Assembly: GCF_036492635.1 (NCBI RefSeq)
Contig: NZ_AP025305.1
Span: 4,668,000 to 4,731,999 of the forward strand
DNA length: 64,000 bases
Source: Aureibacter tunicatorum
GTDB lineage: Bacteria; Bacteroidota; Bacteroidia; Cytophagales; Cyclobacteriaceae
Direction: 5' to 3'
The position numbers and the translations under genes are program-made. Shown in pieces: positions 37,001-47,074 of the stretch. The notes under the pieces were generated by a model that saw nothing but the letters and a program-made list of their open reading frames with translations, had not been told where the DNA came from and did not search any database. Within the stretch, counting starts at the first letter, position 1. Each line of letters begins with the position of its first letter.

Positions 37001-37312
37001 ATACCTCCACTCCAGATAAGTTGCCATGCTCATCTTATAATAATTTTCCCATATAGCTTGATAGCAAACTATTGCCAAAAAACTTATAAAAGAAAAACCT
37101 CCAAATACCGAAAATGAGTATTTAGAGGCCAAATATCTATAAATCATTCCGATAGGCAGTATAGCCAATCCAGAATAAAACAACACAGAGACCACTTCAT
37201 TCAATGGAAGTGGTTTCTGTGTAATATTAACAAATATTAGTGTTTGATAATAAGAAAATACTATTCCTAGTAGTAATGCAAATAAATAGTATATCGAATG
37301 CTTTTGTTTCAT
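34061..37312 (-). CDS. MFS-like membrane domain fused to HEAT repeats and a cyclic-nucleotide-binding-like domain
   Basis: The 1083-residue protein has about 12 hydrophobic spans in residues 1-430, in the manner of MFS or ATP/ADP-translocase-like carriers. About 450 residues of paired helices typical of HEAT repeats follow (AKAYGEIGSKAASDKLLDKL and similar). A C-terminal beta domain (about 955-1070; 'DIICGHDRAIDMDYYIIFNGEVRLHQ') has the fold pattern of cNMP-binding proteins. The PRL ligand motif (R-[AS]A) is not seen, so nucleotide binding is doubtful. Similar fusions are sometimes annotated as Npt1/Npt2 nucleotide transporters. A sensor or transporter role here is inferred. Confidence 0.7.
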   Translation of the reverse strand: MKQKHSIYYLFALLLGIVFSYYQTLIFVNITQKPLPLNEVVSVLFYSGLAILPIGMIYRYLASKYSFSVFGGFSFISFLAIVCYQAIWENYYKMSMATYLEWRYTFGILLVSQFFVYNIINSLAKHTADELKVVKRGTWTEASFIIGCIVSVAFLLLEDKRFVGLNIREIFSNLYILLIPLVLVFIVMISVSRDLNRVRYNHLVVKTENKKRKLFVDGYFLRLLALSVFMYFGLWLTYIDFIKIANHGVKESHDGGLGFWLILLGVVALFQIIFRFVVIPKVESQFSQKVSKLLLPIIFVVFQILLFVSDKYLVEESNPDSYFFYFLIASLGFGAFVALLKGFSFPLLWTYLLPINIDRRNDYQTNLQLYSNVLSMVLAAVAVKYLVPLISVESIGLKALQWGNALFWILFVFLAHRLYIMNLKESLDDRQKDAKLKVDRKALVTPQDQLEYILSKTSNSTVAINSITMLSILHYKRYREWMRGFGYHNLWDNETVQEHLLYHIRELRLVEYIPLLAEIAEGKNFRILRNAQLIEETLTYLLEIKERLETEKSFIQQLSNSRLYKERIIGAELSRYLKKKEDASMMNYRLMHDADLRVQQQAISSNGIYEKEEVRKTLVHRLSEPKLVNVGKMAIVEAGDQMISYLEEAFNMSNQSESAQLAILKAYGEIGSKAASDKLLDKLVHPNPKIASESLASLSKTVFSADKDKFSQLRSALEEKCSLTINNIYILSVLRRESSSEILVSSMKDEIRYNYDDIYKLLSLLYDNNTISLIKQYIWSVNSEESEFALELINITISDDLKPMLLPLLDQRPDDLRLKSLEYVFPVEQNDKHQILKSLLLRDYKDLNRWSRVCVMKELAEFKDPQDFEHFNAHLLNHDGLLAETACMIIKESEIFSFDDIKGRFMLEKAFRQIEKQVNEAIRLKGITQKSIPILQFEITSYLKKINPLTKISGLLLLELAKFQTTRHFFEGDIICGHDRAIDMDYYIIFNGEVRLHQNIGKPRNFAGGQLVSYWQLKDPFSPMRMEALTPCSMYKISAENLNNLLSDFPEIRHEMLTYNFDLKSELGFQEKAFEPELLALML

Positions 37313-37337
37313 TATTTGTTTTGTTGCAAAATCAATA

Positions 37338-40300
37338 TCAATCTATAATTACCTTGATAATTTCAGTGCGGTTATCACTTGATGCAAATCTTAAGAAGTA
37401 CACGCCAGAAGAAAGCCCTGAAACATCCAAAGAGATTTTTTCTTGATGTTGAGAAGCAGTTTTAATTAAATGTAGTTTTCCATTAGTATCATACAAGCTG
37501 CAGTCCCATATTGCTCCTTTAGCATCCCACTCCACATTCAAAATTTCTGAAGCTGGCACAGGGTAAGCTTTAACACCTTCATTTACCATTTCTTCCATAC
37601 CCTTCACTACATCAAATCTCAATGACTTCAATGTCACTTTCTTTACTTGATATACATCATTGGTAAGTTCATTTTGAGCAAAAACAACTATATGCATTGA
37701 ATCATATTGCGCCGCTTCATCTGCTTTCCAAGAATAAGATTGAGAAAAGTTCGTTACCTCTGTTGAATTAATCCATTCAGATGTTAATCTAGTTCCTGCA
37801 GCGTCAGGAAGCATCGCTTTCAATGTATTCTCATAAGTAGCTCCTTGTATAACTTCATTCGGCATCACAATCGCTGTATGCAAAATTATTCCTCCAGATT
37901 CATCAGACAAATCAGCTTTCTTCAATGCATCAACTGATATTTCCAATATATTAGCATTAACTTTTACTGTTGCATTAATATCCAGAATAACTTCCTTCAA
38001 TTTTCTTTGAGCGTAATTGGTTTCAGTCAATTCCTGACTACCGTCAAGTATCGTTTTTCCACCTTCGTTAACTTTATACATTAATGCCCGAGCACTTTCA
38101 TCAACATTAGAAGAAGACCTTCTTGCATTAGCATTATTCGAGAAATTCAAATAGTTGATCGTAATACTCGAATTGTCAGCTCCAGCAACATTCAATGCAG
38201 GACTAACTTCTATTTCTTCACTCAAAAAGTTCTCAACAAGCAAGACTCTGTTTCTTTCAAAGATTCTAAAATCATCAAAAGCAAAACCATCAAATATCCC
38301 GCTTTGTATCGCTGATGTTGAGCTGGCAAATGCTATTCTAAACTGCACCAAATCTTCTTGATCGCAAGCAAGTTTCTGGATATCATCAAGTTGCTGCTTA
38401 GCGTCCAACCACTCTTTTTGACTATCTGTCGACCAACCTACATTTTTACCCGATTGCTCCCCTGGATCGCTTACAATACCTGTAGAGTTATACCAGTTCA
38501 CACCCGTGCCAACATCTCCCAGCACAAGCCAAGAGCTTTCTTCCTGAGCATATCGATATTGCAGTACAGCTCCTTCCAAATCTTTAGCCAAGTCTGTCCA
38601 AACTCTTATCGCTAACATTGGCTGTGTAATCTCGCACAAATCAAACCAAGGAGACGAAACGGAAGAGCTCTCACTTTCATTATACGAAATGTTATTTGCA
38701 ACTTTTGCTCCATCAGAAGTTGACCAAGCATTGTTTCCTGAATTAGCAAACCTTAGAGTATCCACTCCTTCAGGCAAGCCTAATTTCCAACTTGAGCTAT
38801 CATTCAAGCCTAAATCTCCGCTATTTATCCAGTCCTCAGCAGATGAAGTCTCAAAATCTTCAATATAGGCAACATCATCCGTAGGAGATTTAACAGGATA
38901 AAACGCAATTTTCTTATCAAAATAGCTTACACATTCGGGACCTTCAGTACTTACTTTCAAATCTACATTATGAACACCTGCGCTAATACCATTCAAAGCT
39001 ATTGTAGACAATGAAGTAATTTGATTATTGGAAATAAGATCGTCGTCAACTCTCCATTCCCAATTTACCTTAATTGACTCCACCACATCATCTGATAAGT
39101 ATGATTCCATACCTTCCACTGTTCCCATATGAGAAATAGTAGCGGTAGGAAATGCTTTAAATACTTGTTTTTCCAAAGTAGAGTCAGCAACACATCCGAA
39201 TTGATTAGTAACACTTAAAGATATATTAGAAAACTCCTTTACCTTATTTCCATCAAAACGGTATAAATGCAATGGATTAGCATAAGTGCCTTCAGTATTC
39301 GAGACCCCAATTATATTAGAATCCTTAGATTGGTTCTCAAACTTTTCAAGATTCAAGTCTCCAAAATTCAAAACGTAACTAAATGGCTCAACTTCATTGG
39401 AAATTCCTGTCAAAGCGAAATTAGCAAATTCGCCTTCGCAAAATCCATCCGTAATTCCGAATGACGGATTCGGTAGAGGATTTATAATCAAATCTGTAGA
39501 ATCCGAAAAATTACATCCATATTTATCCACCAAGCCATAAAGCACTTTAAATGTACCCGAGCTAGGAGAGTCATATATAAACTTATTGTCAATTACTGGC
39601 ACAGTCTCTATATCACCAGCATTGTTTCTAATATTAAACGAATCTTTCTCAGCGACAAAAGAATAGCTTGTTGCTCCTTGATATTTTGCCAAAGTCTTCA
39701 ACTTCAATTCCACATCTGTATTCTGGCAATAACCATCCGCAATCAAGTCATCAATTTCAGCCTCAATAGCCGGCAATACAGTAAAAGGCAACTCACCTTC
39801 AATTAAACAACCTTTTTCAGATTCAATACCTTCATAACCAGGCAAACTATAACTATGAGTAAAGCCAAATATGATATTATCAACATGAATAGTCGGGTAA
39901 AGCAATATTCCATCAATCGACTTCTGAATTAAGCTTGCATAATCTTGTCCCAAATGATTCCCAGTTATATCAACTAAATCAGCGTTCAACGATAGCGTCT
40001 CAGATTCATTTTTTAACCCAAAAGTAATTTCATGATTATTGATATTGTCAAAACAAATTTGAATATCGTCAGTAGGGTCTGCATCTTCAAGGTTTACTAG
40101 CAGTTCTGGTCTTTTAACTAAAACAATCTGATTTGAAACACTGTCATAGCAACCCAATCTTTCCGCTCTTACTTTTATAAAATAATCTCCAGTCTCTAAC
40201 AAGTGTATGCCTGGCAGCGTATAATTCACCCTATTTACTGCTAATTCAATGCCTTGGTCATTAAGATCCGAAATCTTATACCAATTATAAGTTGTTTGGT

Positions 40301-43300
40301 CAACAGTCTGAGGATTTTCTATTTCAAAATAGGCATCTTCATTGCCTGTACAATGAGCAAACTGACCTATGAAATTAGGTGTCTCAGGAATTTTATTTAT
40401 TTGAACACTATTAAGCATTTCTAGTCGACATCCTTGCGGATCAATTGCTTTAAATAAATAATCCAGGGTAATATCCTGATTCGATTCTGATATATTCGTG
40501 TTTATCGTAACATGATCATCTGAACTCAGCCAATCCACTTCTTGATTAGAATCATCATTCTTATAGAAAAGAATTTCAGTCCCATCATCAAAGTATGAGT
40601 ACTTTTCATCTGTCATTAAACCAAGATCTGTTAAATCAATTTGAGCATCAATCCCTCTACAATATGAATCTTGAATCACTGATGGGCTCAATTCAGGATA
40701 TTGAATTTCAGCAAATGATTTATTAACCTTAAAAGAATAAGCTATTTCTACTGGATTATTATCTATAATTTCATTCTTAGTTGCTGAAACAATAAAATCC
40801 AAATCCCTTATGAATTTATCTTTTCGCAAATCCACGGCATTCACAGTATATGAAGGCTCACCATCTGCCAAATTATCATTTATATATTCCTGCAATTGAG
40901 ATGATGTCAAAAGCTCGTTATTTACTTCAATTTCAAAATTAGTAAAGTCTGAGTCACCAACAGGTGATAACCTTAATACCTCGGAAGTTGGAATACAAAG
41001 AAGAAATTCCTTTAACTCCAATTTTTCACTTGCATGATCTTCAAAATTAAACACGCTATCTGAGCCAACACCATTAACAATATTTTTATCAATGCTAAAA
41101 TCAAACTCACATTGTTTATCTCCACTAGTTTGCGTAAGTGTGAAATCAAAAGTAAACGTAGACTCCGAAGAAAAGTCAACTGTCTTAGGCATTTCAAACT
41201 CTTGGATGCCTTCATTAAAAGAAACTCCCTGAGTCTTACTAAAGTCTATATCATATTCATTGCTCCTATAACTCTCATTTACCCAAATAAGCATGTTGCT
41301 AACATAACTATCCTTAAAAAGCTCTATACCTCTTCCTGTATCGTTAAATAACTCTTCGAAAAAGTTGTCTGATAGTGCATTAGATTCTGAAGCCGGACTA
41401 AATGGAATTGTTATATATTCGCCTTCAACCGAAATAGCTTCTTCTCCTACTGTTGGCGATAGTACTTGAAAAGGATAATAAGAACAACCATTCCTATCAA
41501 TACTATTAACCTCAACAACTGACCCTTCCTCAATTGTGTAGGTTAATCTATTTCCAAATATGCCCTCTGAGATTAACTCTTTTTTATCATTAGGGTTAGT
41601 TGCATCTTCAAAAACAATAGATTCAAATTCATGATTAAATTCCAATTTTATTTCTTCCCCATAAGCACAAATGTAATCTGGACTAAAAATAACATCGCTT
41701 ATTGAAATGCTATCTTTTTCAGAGACCGTCAACTGAACAGACAAATAATCTGATTTACAACCATTTGCATCTCTAGTCGCTTGGATGTATATATTTACTG
41801 GTGAGGATGTTGGTTTATCATAAACCACTTCCAAATTATCTTCATTGAGCAATTCCGCAATATCAGCTATACCTAAAGAAGACTGATCATTAATTGTAGT
41901 GCCATTTTTATCAGAATACCAAGTGTATGAGTGTCCTTCTACTATATTAGGAGAGATCCCTACAATTTCATTTCCCTGACAATATTTATTAATAAAATCA
42001 CCTTTTCCTTCCTCAAAAGTAACCTCTTCAGGCAAGGTATTGTCTGAAGATATATTTGTAGAAGCAATATTTTTGCTCTCGCAAAAACTGACATCGTCAA
42101 TAGCGATAACTGAGTATTCGCCATCTTCAGTCACCTCAAAAGAACCTTTGCTAATAGCTTGCTCTTCCTCGCCCTTCATCCATTTATAAGAAACATCACT
42201 TTGTATATTGCTTACTTGCAATATTGATGATTGATTTTCACAAGTTAGAGAAACCGAACCAGCATCCAATAAAGGGTCATTTGGAATAATAGTATTTTTT
42301 TTCACTTCTACCTCTAACTCACCAACACATGAACTATACGATAAATTTTGGGCTTTAATCGTAAATATGTCTATTTTATCAACATTATCAGTCAATTCTT
42401 CAACAACTAAATTTGTTTGAGTATCTGAGCCTTCAATCGGAACACCGTTTTGATCCTCCCAAATCCAGCTATATTTTTCCGAAAAATTCAATTCTGGATT
42501 GATCGTAATTGACCTGCTAGTACCACAATTCAACTCTAATGGTTCTAGTTGTTTAAAGTTAAATGTTGGGGGATCTACAGAAATTAAAGTATAACTTTCA
42601 GAAAGAAGTTGCGATGTTCCAGAAAACACACTTATAAGTATCCTGCTAGCATCACTATCAACAACAAATAGACTATCCTTAGTTACTTCTTCATTATTAT
42701 TATCAATTTTCCACTTATATGTGTAATCGCCATCTTCAGCCCCGCTAGCTCTTGCAACTAGAGTTAGCTGATTATCACCTGAGCAAAAATAAATATCTCG
42801 GCTTCGAGCTTCCCAATTCTCATGCTCCTTAATCCCTAAAGAAAATTCTATATTTTTATCACTTGAGGTTTTGGTTTCCGAATTATTATTTTGGTCAACA
42901 AGTGTAAACTCTAACCTGATAAGTCCGCTCTTTAATTCATCTATTACTCCCTCAAACTGTTTAGGTGTCTCATCAAAATTTCCAGTAATCTCTTGAACTA
43001 GTATTTCACTAGTTTCAGAGTGAGTAATTTTATAACTAAAAGTATATCCAACCAAACTAAGGTCATCCAAAGTCACAGTAAATCTATAACTTCCACTAGT
43101 TTGATCCTCAGAAGGTATTATTGTGAAATCCGAAATCGAAAATTCTGGCACTTTGTTATCAAAATCAAACTCAAAATATTTATCTGTGCCATTTTCTTGT
43201 TCATTTTCAGATGTATTTCCCGAAAAATCTTCCAAGTCATTATTAGACACCAATTTAAGTCGAAGTTTGCCTTCAAACTCGACACCATTTCCCTCTGATA

Positions 43301-46300
43301 CTGTCAATGTCTTATTTTGAGTATCATAACTTTTAGCCAAATATATCGTCTGATCATTTTCATCAACTAAAGTAAAGTCATTGGTATTTGGTGTATTTGC
43401 TAAAACTTCGCTAAAATCAATATTGCTAATTATTCTAGGTCCTTTGATATCTCCACTCACACTCATATTATCAACATCAAGAGTCGGAGAAGTCTTATCT
43501 AAGACTATAGTGTATGTAATCGGACTTGCTAGCCAGTTACCAATACTATCTTTTAGATCTTCTCTACTTAATGTGAAGCTTTTTTCTCCGTCTACTAAAG
43601 CATCAACTTCATATTTAACTCTTTTACTGGAATTAGAAATCACAACATTACTTCCCCCTAATTCTGGAGATAATCCAGATGGAAAATCAGCGTTTATGAT
43701 TTCTTCTTCAAAATTCAGAGTGATATCAAAATCATTATTCGTATAATACTTATTATCATTATTGAAGCTGAACGGCAAGCTCGTTGATGTTCCGATATAT
43801 TCCAAACTCACACCATCAGGTGCTTGTGTAAAATTATCAACAAGTATATCAAATGGATAAATTACCGACTGTACAGGTACCTCCAATGCATTTCCTTGAT
43901 CATCTACTATATTGTGACTATTGTTAAATGATATTTCATATATCTTCTCAGTATTAACTTTAGGGCTTAGAGTCACTTTAACCTCATTAACCAAAGTGTT
44001 TTCATTATTGACATCTATAGCAAGATTAAGATCAGTGTTATTATAACTAAAATCATCAACACTCAGCCCCTTAACTGATTCGGAAAACACAATCGTAAAA
44101 CTTGAACTTCCTGGCTGATCCGTATTAGGCACAATATCATGAACAGTATAACTTTCAATTGAAGGGTTGACAGTTTCAAAGTTTATGTTGTTTATCGTAT
44201 AAGATATATCTTCATTAAAGTTTCCTTCATCATCTTTCATGCTATTTTGCACTATCAAGATTTGTAGATCTCCTCCATTGTACTCTTTCCCATCAATCAC
44301 AGACAACTCAAATGTAACTACAGGGTTATTTGAAAGGTCAAGCCCTGATTTACTGAATACAGTCACTGGATTATCATTACCATCCCTTAACACTATATCA
44401 TCCAAACCAAAGCTGGCAACAGTTTCATTAAAATTTATAGTAATTACAAGCTTATCTCCATTTACATTATAACCTGCAGTTGTAATACTTGGCCCCTGAT
44501 TATCAAAAGGTATATTGTTTATTTGACCCTGAGCCAAATTCCCTTGATCATCTTGTATATTATGACTGTTATCCAATGATAAATTAAATACCCCTTCAAA
44601 ATATGAATTCATTTTAACGGTTACAAAATAATCGCCATCCGAACTTCCAATCTCATTATTCTTCTCTACATTTTCAATTGTCAATCCGTTATTAACACTA
44701 AAATCCGCAGCATTTATATTGTTCACATTCTCACCAAAACTTACAGGAATTATCACCTCTCGAGACAAGTTGGTATTAACATAGCTTAAGCTTTTACCTG
44801 CTGTTTGAGCCAAATTTGGTCTTTGACTATCAAAAACTATGTTGTTAGGGTATTGAAACCCATCTTTCAATTCAAACTCATTACCTTCAACATCCAGAAT
44901 TTTTGCCCCATTCCCTACTTCGGCAACAGCCAACAACCTGCTTATTTCATCTCCTTGATTGTCTTGAGATATTGTAAATGTATAATTGTACCTGCCATTA
45001 TCTTCAACTCCTTGAGATGGAGATGCCTTTGATAAATCTGTTAAATCAGATATATTAAAGCCATTAATTACAGATTGCAAATCCATCTCCTCAGAAAAGA
45101 TCAAAGTAATAGTGGATTCCTTACTGGCACTTGAATAATTATGTTCAATTGATTCCAATGTCGGTCTTTCATTATCGAACCTTAATGACATTTGCTTAAC
45201 AATATTATTTCCTTCCACCGCACCATTAGCCCCTTCACTATTCACATAATCCTTAATATCCGATAGACTTTTATCAACCGCGTAAGACAAATCAACCAAC
45301 TGGCTCCCTGAAAACGTACCAGAGGTAAGTGTATATTTATACTTATTTACATTATCAATTTTTTCAGGTCCAGTTACTAAAATTCCATCCAAGGGAGAAA
45401 TACTGAAAACATCATTAGGGAAATGGACTTCTTCAGAAAAAGTTAAAATAAATGTTCCTGTAGCGCTAGCTACATCATAATCTGATTCAATAGATTGCAA
45501 TACAGGAGCTACATTATCGTAATACAATGTTGTTGACCCTAAGGAAGAAATAGCATTTCCCGCTAAATCAGTAACTTCAGTGCCACTTTTGATAACATAA
45601 CCAATATTTCCTGTGTAAGCTCCTGCATGAGTTATCGTATAGTCATAATCAAAAGTATTTCCATCATTATCATTTCCATATGTCCATGAATCGCTACTAT
45701 ATTTACTCCCGTCTACATCAAATTCTATATTACCTAAGGTAGATGAATTCATCTCTTCAGAAAAAATGAATTTAACAGTAGTGCTATTCATTACGCCATT
45801 CTGATAAGAAAAGGCTTGGCTCATATCATCCAAACTAGGAGAATCAGCATCATAATTTGCTACATCAACATTTAACAGAATATAATCAGCATCATTCTTA
45901 TTGCCATATTGATCTATTAGCTTCTCGTTTTTAACAGAAAGAGCAAAAGCATCTGCTTTGGTAAAATCCACCTCAATCTTAAACTCCGAATAATAATTAT
46001 CTTCAAAGGAATCTTTATTTTGATTAGTAACTGGAGTATAATCATTATCAACCTTTACTGATACTTCATTAATACTTCCTCCATTATCAACTTCAAAATC
46101 ATTATAGACATCTCCCTTAACAGGCTCGTCAAATGTGAAGTAAAAAATCGCCTTATTATTAATCAAATTTAAATTATACGTATTTCCCAAAGTGATAATA
46201 GCTTCACCCAACTGCGCTTGTTGCAAGACTGGTGCTGCATCATCATAATCCGTTACAGTAACTGAAAACAAAGTAAAATCCGAATCGTTTTTATTATTAA

Positions 46301-47060
46301 ACTGATCTTTCAATTGGTCACTCGCCACAGATATATCAAAGCTAGCATTTTGTGTGAAGTCAATCGTTAATTGGAATTCTGAATAATAATTATCTTTATA
46401 GTCATTCTTATTTTGACTATTGACTACATTATAATCATTCCCTACTTTTATCTTTACGGATTCAATTTGACCTCCATTATTGATATTAAAATCGTTGTAT
46501 ACACTGCCTTTTACTGGTTCGTCAAATTTAATATTGAATATGGCTTGATTGTTTACCACAGAGACCGATGCTGGCGAGGTTATTTCAGTATCATCATAAT
46601 AAATAGTTTCAACTACAGGGGCTTCTGTGTCATTAACCAAATAAATAACCTGATTGCCATTCTGAAAATAATTCCCTTCATTAACAAACTGATCGGCAGG
46701 CAGTGCGCTATTTGGCTCTATTGAGAATTTATTATAATTCTCCCCTTCAATAATGACAGATAAGGAATTTCCATTGTTTCCTAAAACATATTCTACCTTG
46801 TTATCATTATTATCGTATAACTCATACCCAGTAACAGAAGACTCTGTAGTATATAAATCAAAATCACCATCATTATTAAAATCACCCACTTTTAATATAA
46901 TAGGGGGAGGCACAGGGTCATTATCATTTGAGTTTCCTCCAGCCAAAGCTGATAGGATACAACATTGAAAAAACACAAACGTCACAATTCGACACCATTG
47001 TAATAGAATATTTCTGTAGTCCTTGACTTGCATATTTTCTGAAATTAAATGTGAAACCAT
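37338..47060 (-). CDS. Giant Ig-repeat surface protein with type IX secretion sorting domain
   Basis: The 3240-residue protein has a hydrophobic signal region (FVFFQCCILSALAG). It then carries many Ig/cadherin-like domains marked by FDEPV, FSEEM and FSEEV segments and SQRPNL-type linkers. Two tandem domains near the N-terminus are clear copies, 131 residues apart. The second half has PKD/Ig-like units with YTYKW-type strands. A jelly-roll/MAM-like domain (about 2770-2960) and a C-terminal type IX sorting domain (YPVPASEILNVEW, then SSGVYFLRF and IIKVIID) follow. A second ATG lies nine codons in (47033). It is likely a cell-surface adhesin or scaffold. Confidence 0.85.
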   Translation of the reverse strand: MVSHLISENMQVKDYRNILLQWCRIVTFVFFQCCILSALAGGNSNDNDPVPPPIILKVGDFNNDGDFDLYTTESSVTGYELYDNNDNKVEYVLGNNGNSLSVIIEGENYNKFSIEPNSALPADQFVNEGNYFQNGNQVIYLVNDTEAPVVETIYYDDTEITSPASVSVVNNQAIFNIKFDEPVKGSVYNDFNINNGGQIESVKIKVGNDYNVVNSQNKNDYKDNYYSEFQLTIDFTQNASFDISVASDQLKDQFNNKNDSDFTLFSVTVTDYDDAAPVLQQAQLGEAIITLGNTYNLNLINNKAIFYFTFDEPVKGDVYNDFEVDNGGSINEVSVKVDNDYTPVTNQNKDSFEDNYYSEFKIEVDFTKADAFALSVKNEKLIDQYGNKNDADYILLNVDVANYDADSPSLDDMSQAFSYQNGVMNSTTVKFIFSEEMNSSTLGNIEFDVDGSKYSSDSWTYGNDNDGNTFDYDYTITHAGAYTGNIGYVIKSGTEVTDLAGNAISSLGSTTLYYDNVAPVLQSIESDYDVASATGTFILTFSEEVHFPNDVFSISPLDGILVTGPEKIDNVNKYKYTLTSGTFSGSQLVDLSYAVDKSLSDIKDYVNSEGANGAVEGNNIVKQMSLRFDNERPTLESIEHNYSSASKESTITLIFSEEMDLQSVINGFNISDLTDLSKASPSQGVEDNGRYNYTFTISQDNQGDEISRLLAVAEVGNGAKILDVEGNEFELKDGFQYPNNIVFDSQRPNLAQTAGKSLSYVNTNLSREVIIPVSFGENVNNINAADFSVNNGLTIENVEKNNEIGSSDGDYFVTVKMNSYFEGVFNLSLDNSHNIQDDQGNLAQGQINNIPFDNQGPSITTAGYNVNGDKLVITINFNETVASFGLDDIVLRDGNDNPVTVFSKSGLDLSNNPVVTFELSVIDGKEYNGGDLQILIVQNSMKDDEGNFNEDISYTINNINFETVNPSIESYTVHDIVPNTDQPGSSSFTIVFSESVKGLSVDDFSYNNTDLNLAIDVNNENTLVNEVKVTLSPKVNTEKIYEISFNNSHNIVDDQGNALEVPVQSVIYPFDILVDNFTQAPDGVSLEYIGTSTSLPFSFNNDNKYYTNNDFDITLNFEEEIINADFPSGLSPELGGSNVVISNSSKRVKYEVDALVDGEKSFTLSREDLKDSIGNWLASPITYTIVLDKTSPTLDVDNMSVSGDIKGPRIISNIDFSEVLANTPNTNDFTLVDENDQTIYLAKSYDTQNKTLTVSEGNGVEFEGKLRLKLVSNNDLEDFSGNTSENEQENGTDKYFEFDFDNKVPEFSISDFTIIPSEDQTSGSYRFTVTLDDLSLVGYTFSYKITHSETSEILVQEITGNFDETPKQFEGVIDELKSGLIRLEFTLVDQNNNSETKTSSDKNIEFSLGIKEHENWEARSRDIYFCSGDNQLTLVARASGAEDGDYTYKWKIDNNNEEVTKDSLFVVDSDASRILISVFSGTSQLLSESYTLISVDPPTFNFKQLEPLELNCGTSRSITINPELNFSEKYSWIWEDQNGVPIEGSDTQTNLVVEELTDNVDKIDIFTIKAQNLSYSSCVGELEVEVKKNTIIPNDPLLDAGSVSLTCENQSSILQVSNIQSDVSYKWMKGEEEQAISKGSFEVTEDGEYSVIAIDDVSFCESKNIASTNISSDNTLPEEVTFEEGKGDFINKYCQGNEIVGISPNIVEGHSYTWYSDKNGTTINDQSSLGIADIAELLNEDNLEVVYDKPTSSPVNIYIQATRDANGCKSDYLSVQLTVSEKDSISISDVIFSPDYICAYGEEIKLEFNHEFESIVFEDATNPNDKKELISEGIFGNRLTYTIEEGSVVEVNSIDRNGCSYYPFQVLSPTVGEEAISVEGEYITIPFSPASESNALSDNFFEELFNDTGRGIELFKDSYVSNMLIWVNESYRSNEYDIDFSKTQGVSFNEGIQEFEMPKTVDFSSESTFTFDFTLTQTSGDKQCEFDFSIDKNIVNGVGSDSVFNFEDHASEKLELKEFLLCIPTSEVLRLSPVGDSDFTNFEIEVNNELLTSSQLQEYINDNLADGEPSYTVNAVDLRKDKFIRDLDFIVSATKNEIIDNNPVEIAYSFKVNKSFAEIQYPELSPSVIQDSYCRGIDAQIDLTDLGLMTDEKYSYFDDGTEILFYKNDDSNQEVDWLSSDDHVTINTNISESNQDITLDYLFKAIDPQGCRLEMLNSVQINKIPETPNFIGQFAHCTGNEDAYFEIENPQTVDQTTYNWYKISDLNDQGIELAVNRVNYTLPGIHLLETGDYFIKVRAERLGCYDSVSNQIVLVKRPELLVNLEDADPTDDIQICFDNINNHEITFGLKNESETLSLNADLVDITGNHLGQDYASLIQKSIDGILLYPTIHVDNIIFGFTHSYSLPGYEGIESEKGCLIEGELPFTVLPAIEAEIDDLIADGYCQNTDVELKLKTLAKYQGATSYSFVAEKDSFNIRNNAGDIETVPVIDNKFIYDSPSSGTFKVLYGLVDKYGCNFSDSTDLIINPLPNPSFGITDGFCEGEFANFALTGISNEVEPFSYVLNFGDLNLEKFENQSKDSNIIGVSNTEGTYANPLHLYRFDGNKVKEFSNISLSVTNQFGCVADSTLEKQVFKAFPTATISHMGTVEGMESYLSDDVVESIKVNWEWRVDDDLISNNQITSLSTIALNGISAGVHNVDLKVSTEGPECVSYFDKKIAFYPVKSPTDDVAYIEDFETSSAEDWINSGDLGLNDSSSWKLGLPEGVDTLRFANSGNNAWSTSDGAKVANNISYNESESSSVSSPWFDLCEITQPMLAIRVWTDLAKDLEGAVLQYRYAQEESSWLVLGDVGTGVNWYNSTGIVSDPGEQSGKNVGWSTDSQKEWLDAKQQLDDIQKLACDQEDLVQFRIAFASSTSAIQSGIFDGFAFDDFRIFERNRVLLVENFLSEEIEVSPALNVAGADNSSITINYLNFSNNANARRSSSNVDESARALMYKVNEGGKTILDGSQELTETNYAQRKLKEVILDINATVKVNANILEISVDALKKADLSDESGGIILHTAIVMPNEVIQGATYENTLKAMLPDAAGTRLTSEWINSTEVTNFSQSYSWKADEAAQYDSMHIVVFAQNELTNDVYQVKKVTLKSLRFDVVKGMEEMVNEGVKAYPVPASEILNVEWDAKGAIWDCSLYDTNGKLHLIKTASQHQEKISLDVSGLSSGVYFLRFASSDNRTEIIKVIID

Positions 47061-47074
47061 AAACCTTAAAAAAC

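Noticed and set aside
34061-37312. A simple ATP/ADP translocase annotation
   Set aside because: The membrane part is carrier-like, but two thirds of the protein is HEAT-like and cNMP-binding-like, and no translocase signature could be confirmed by eye. A descriptive name is safer.
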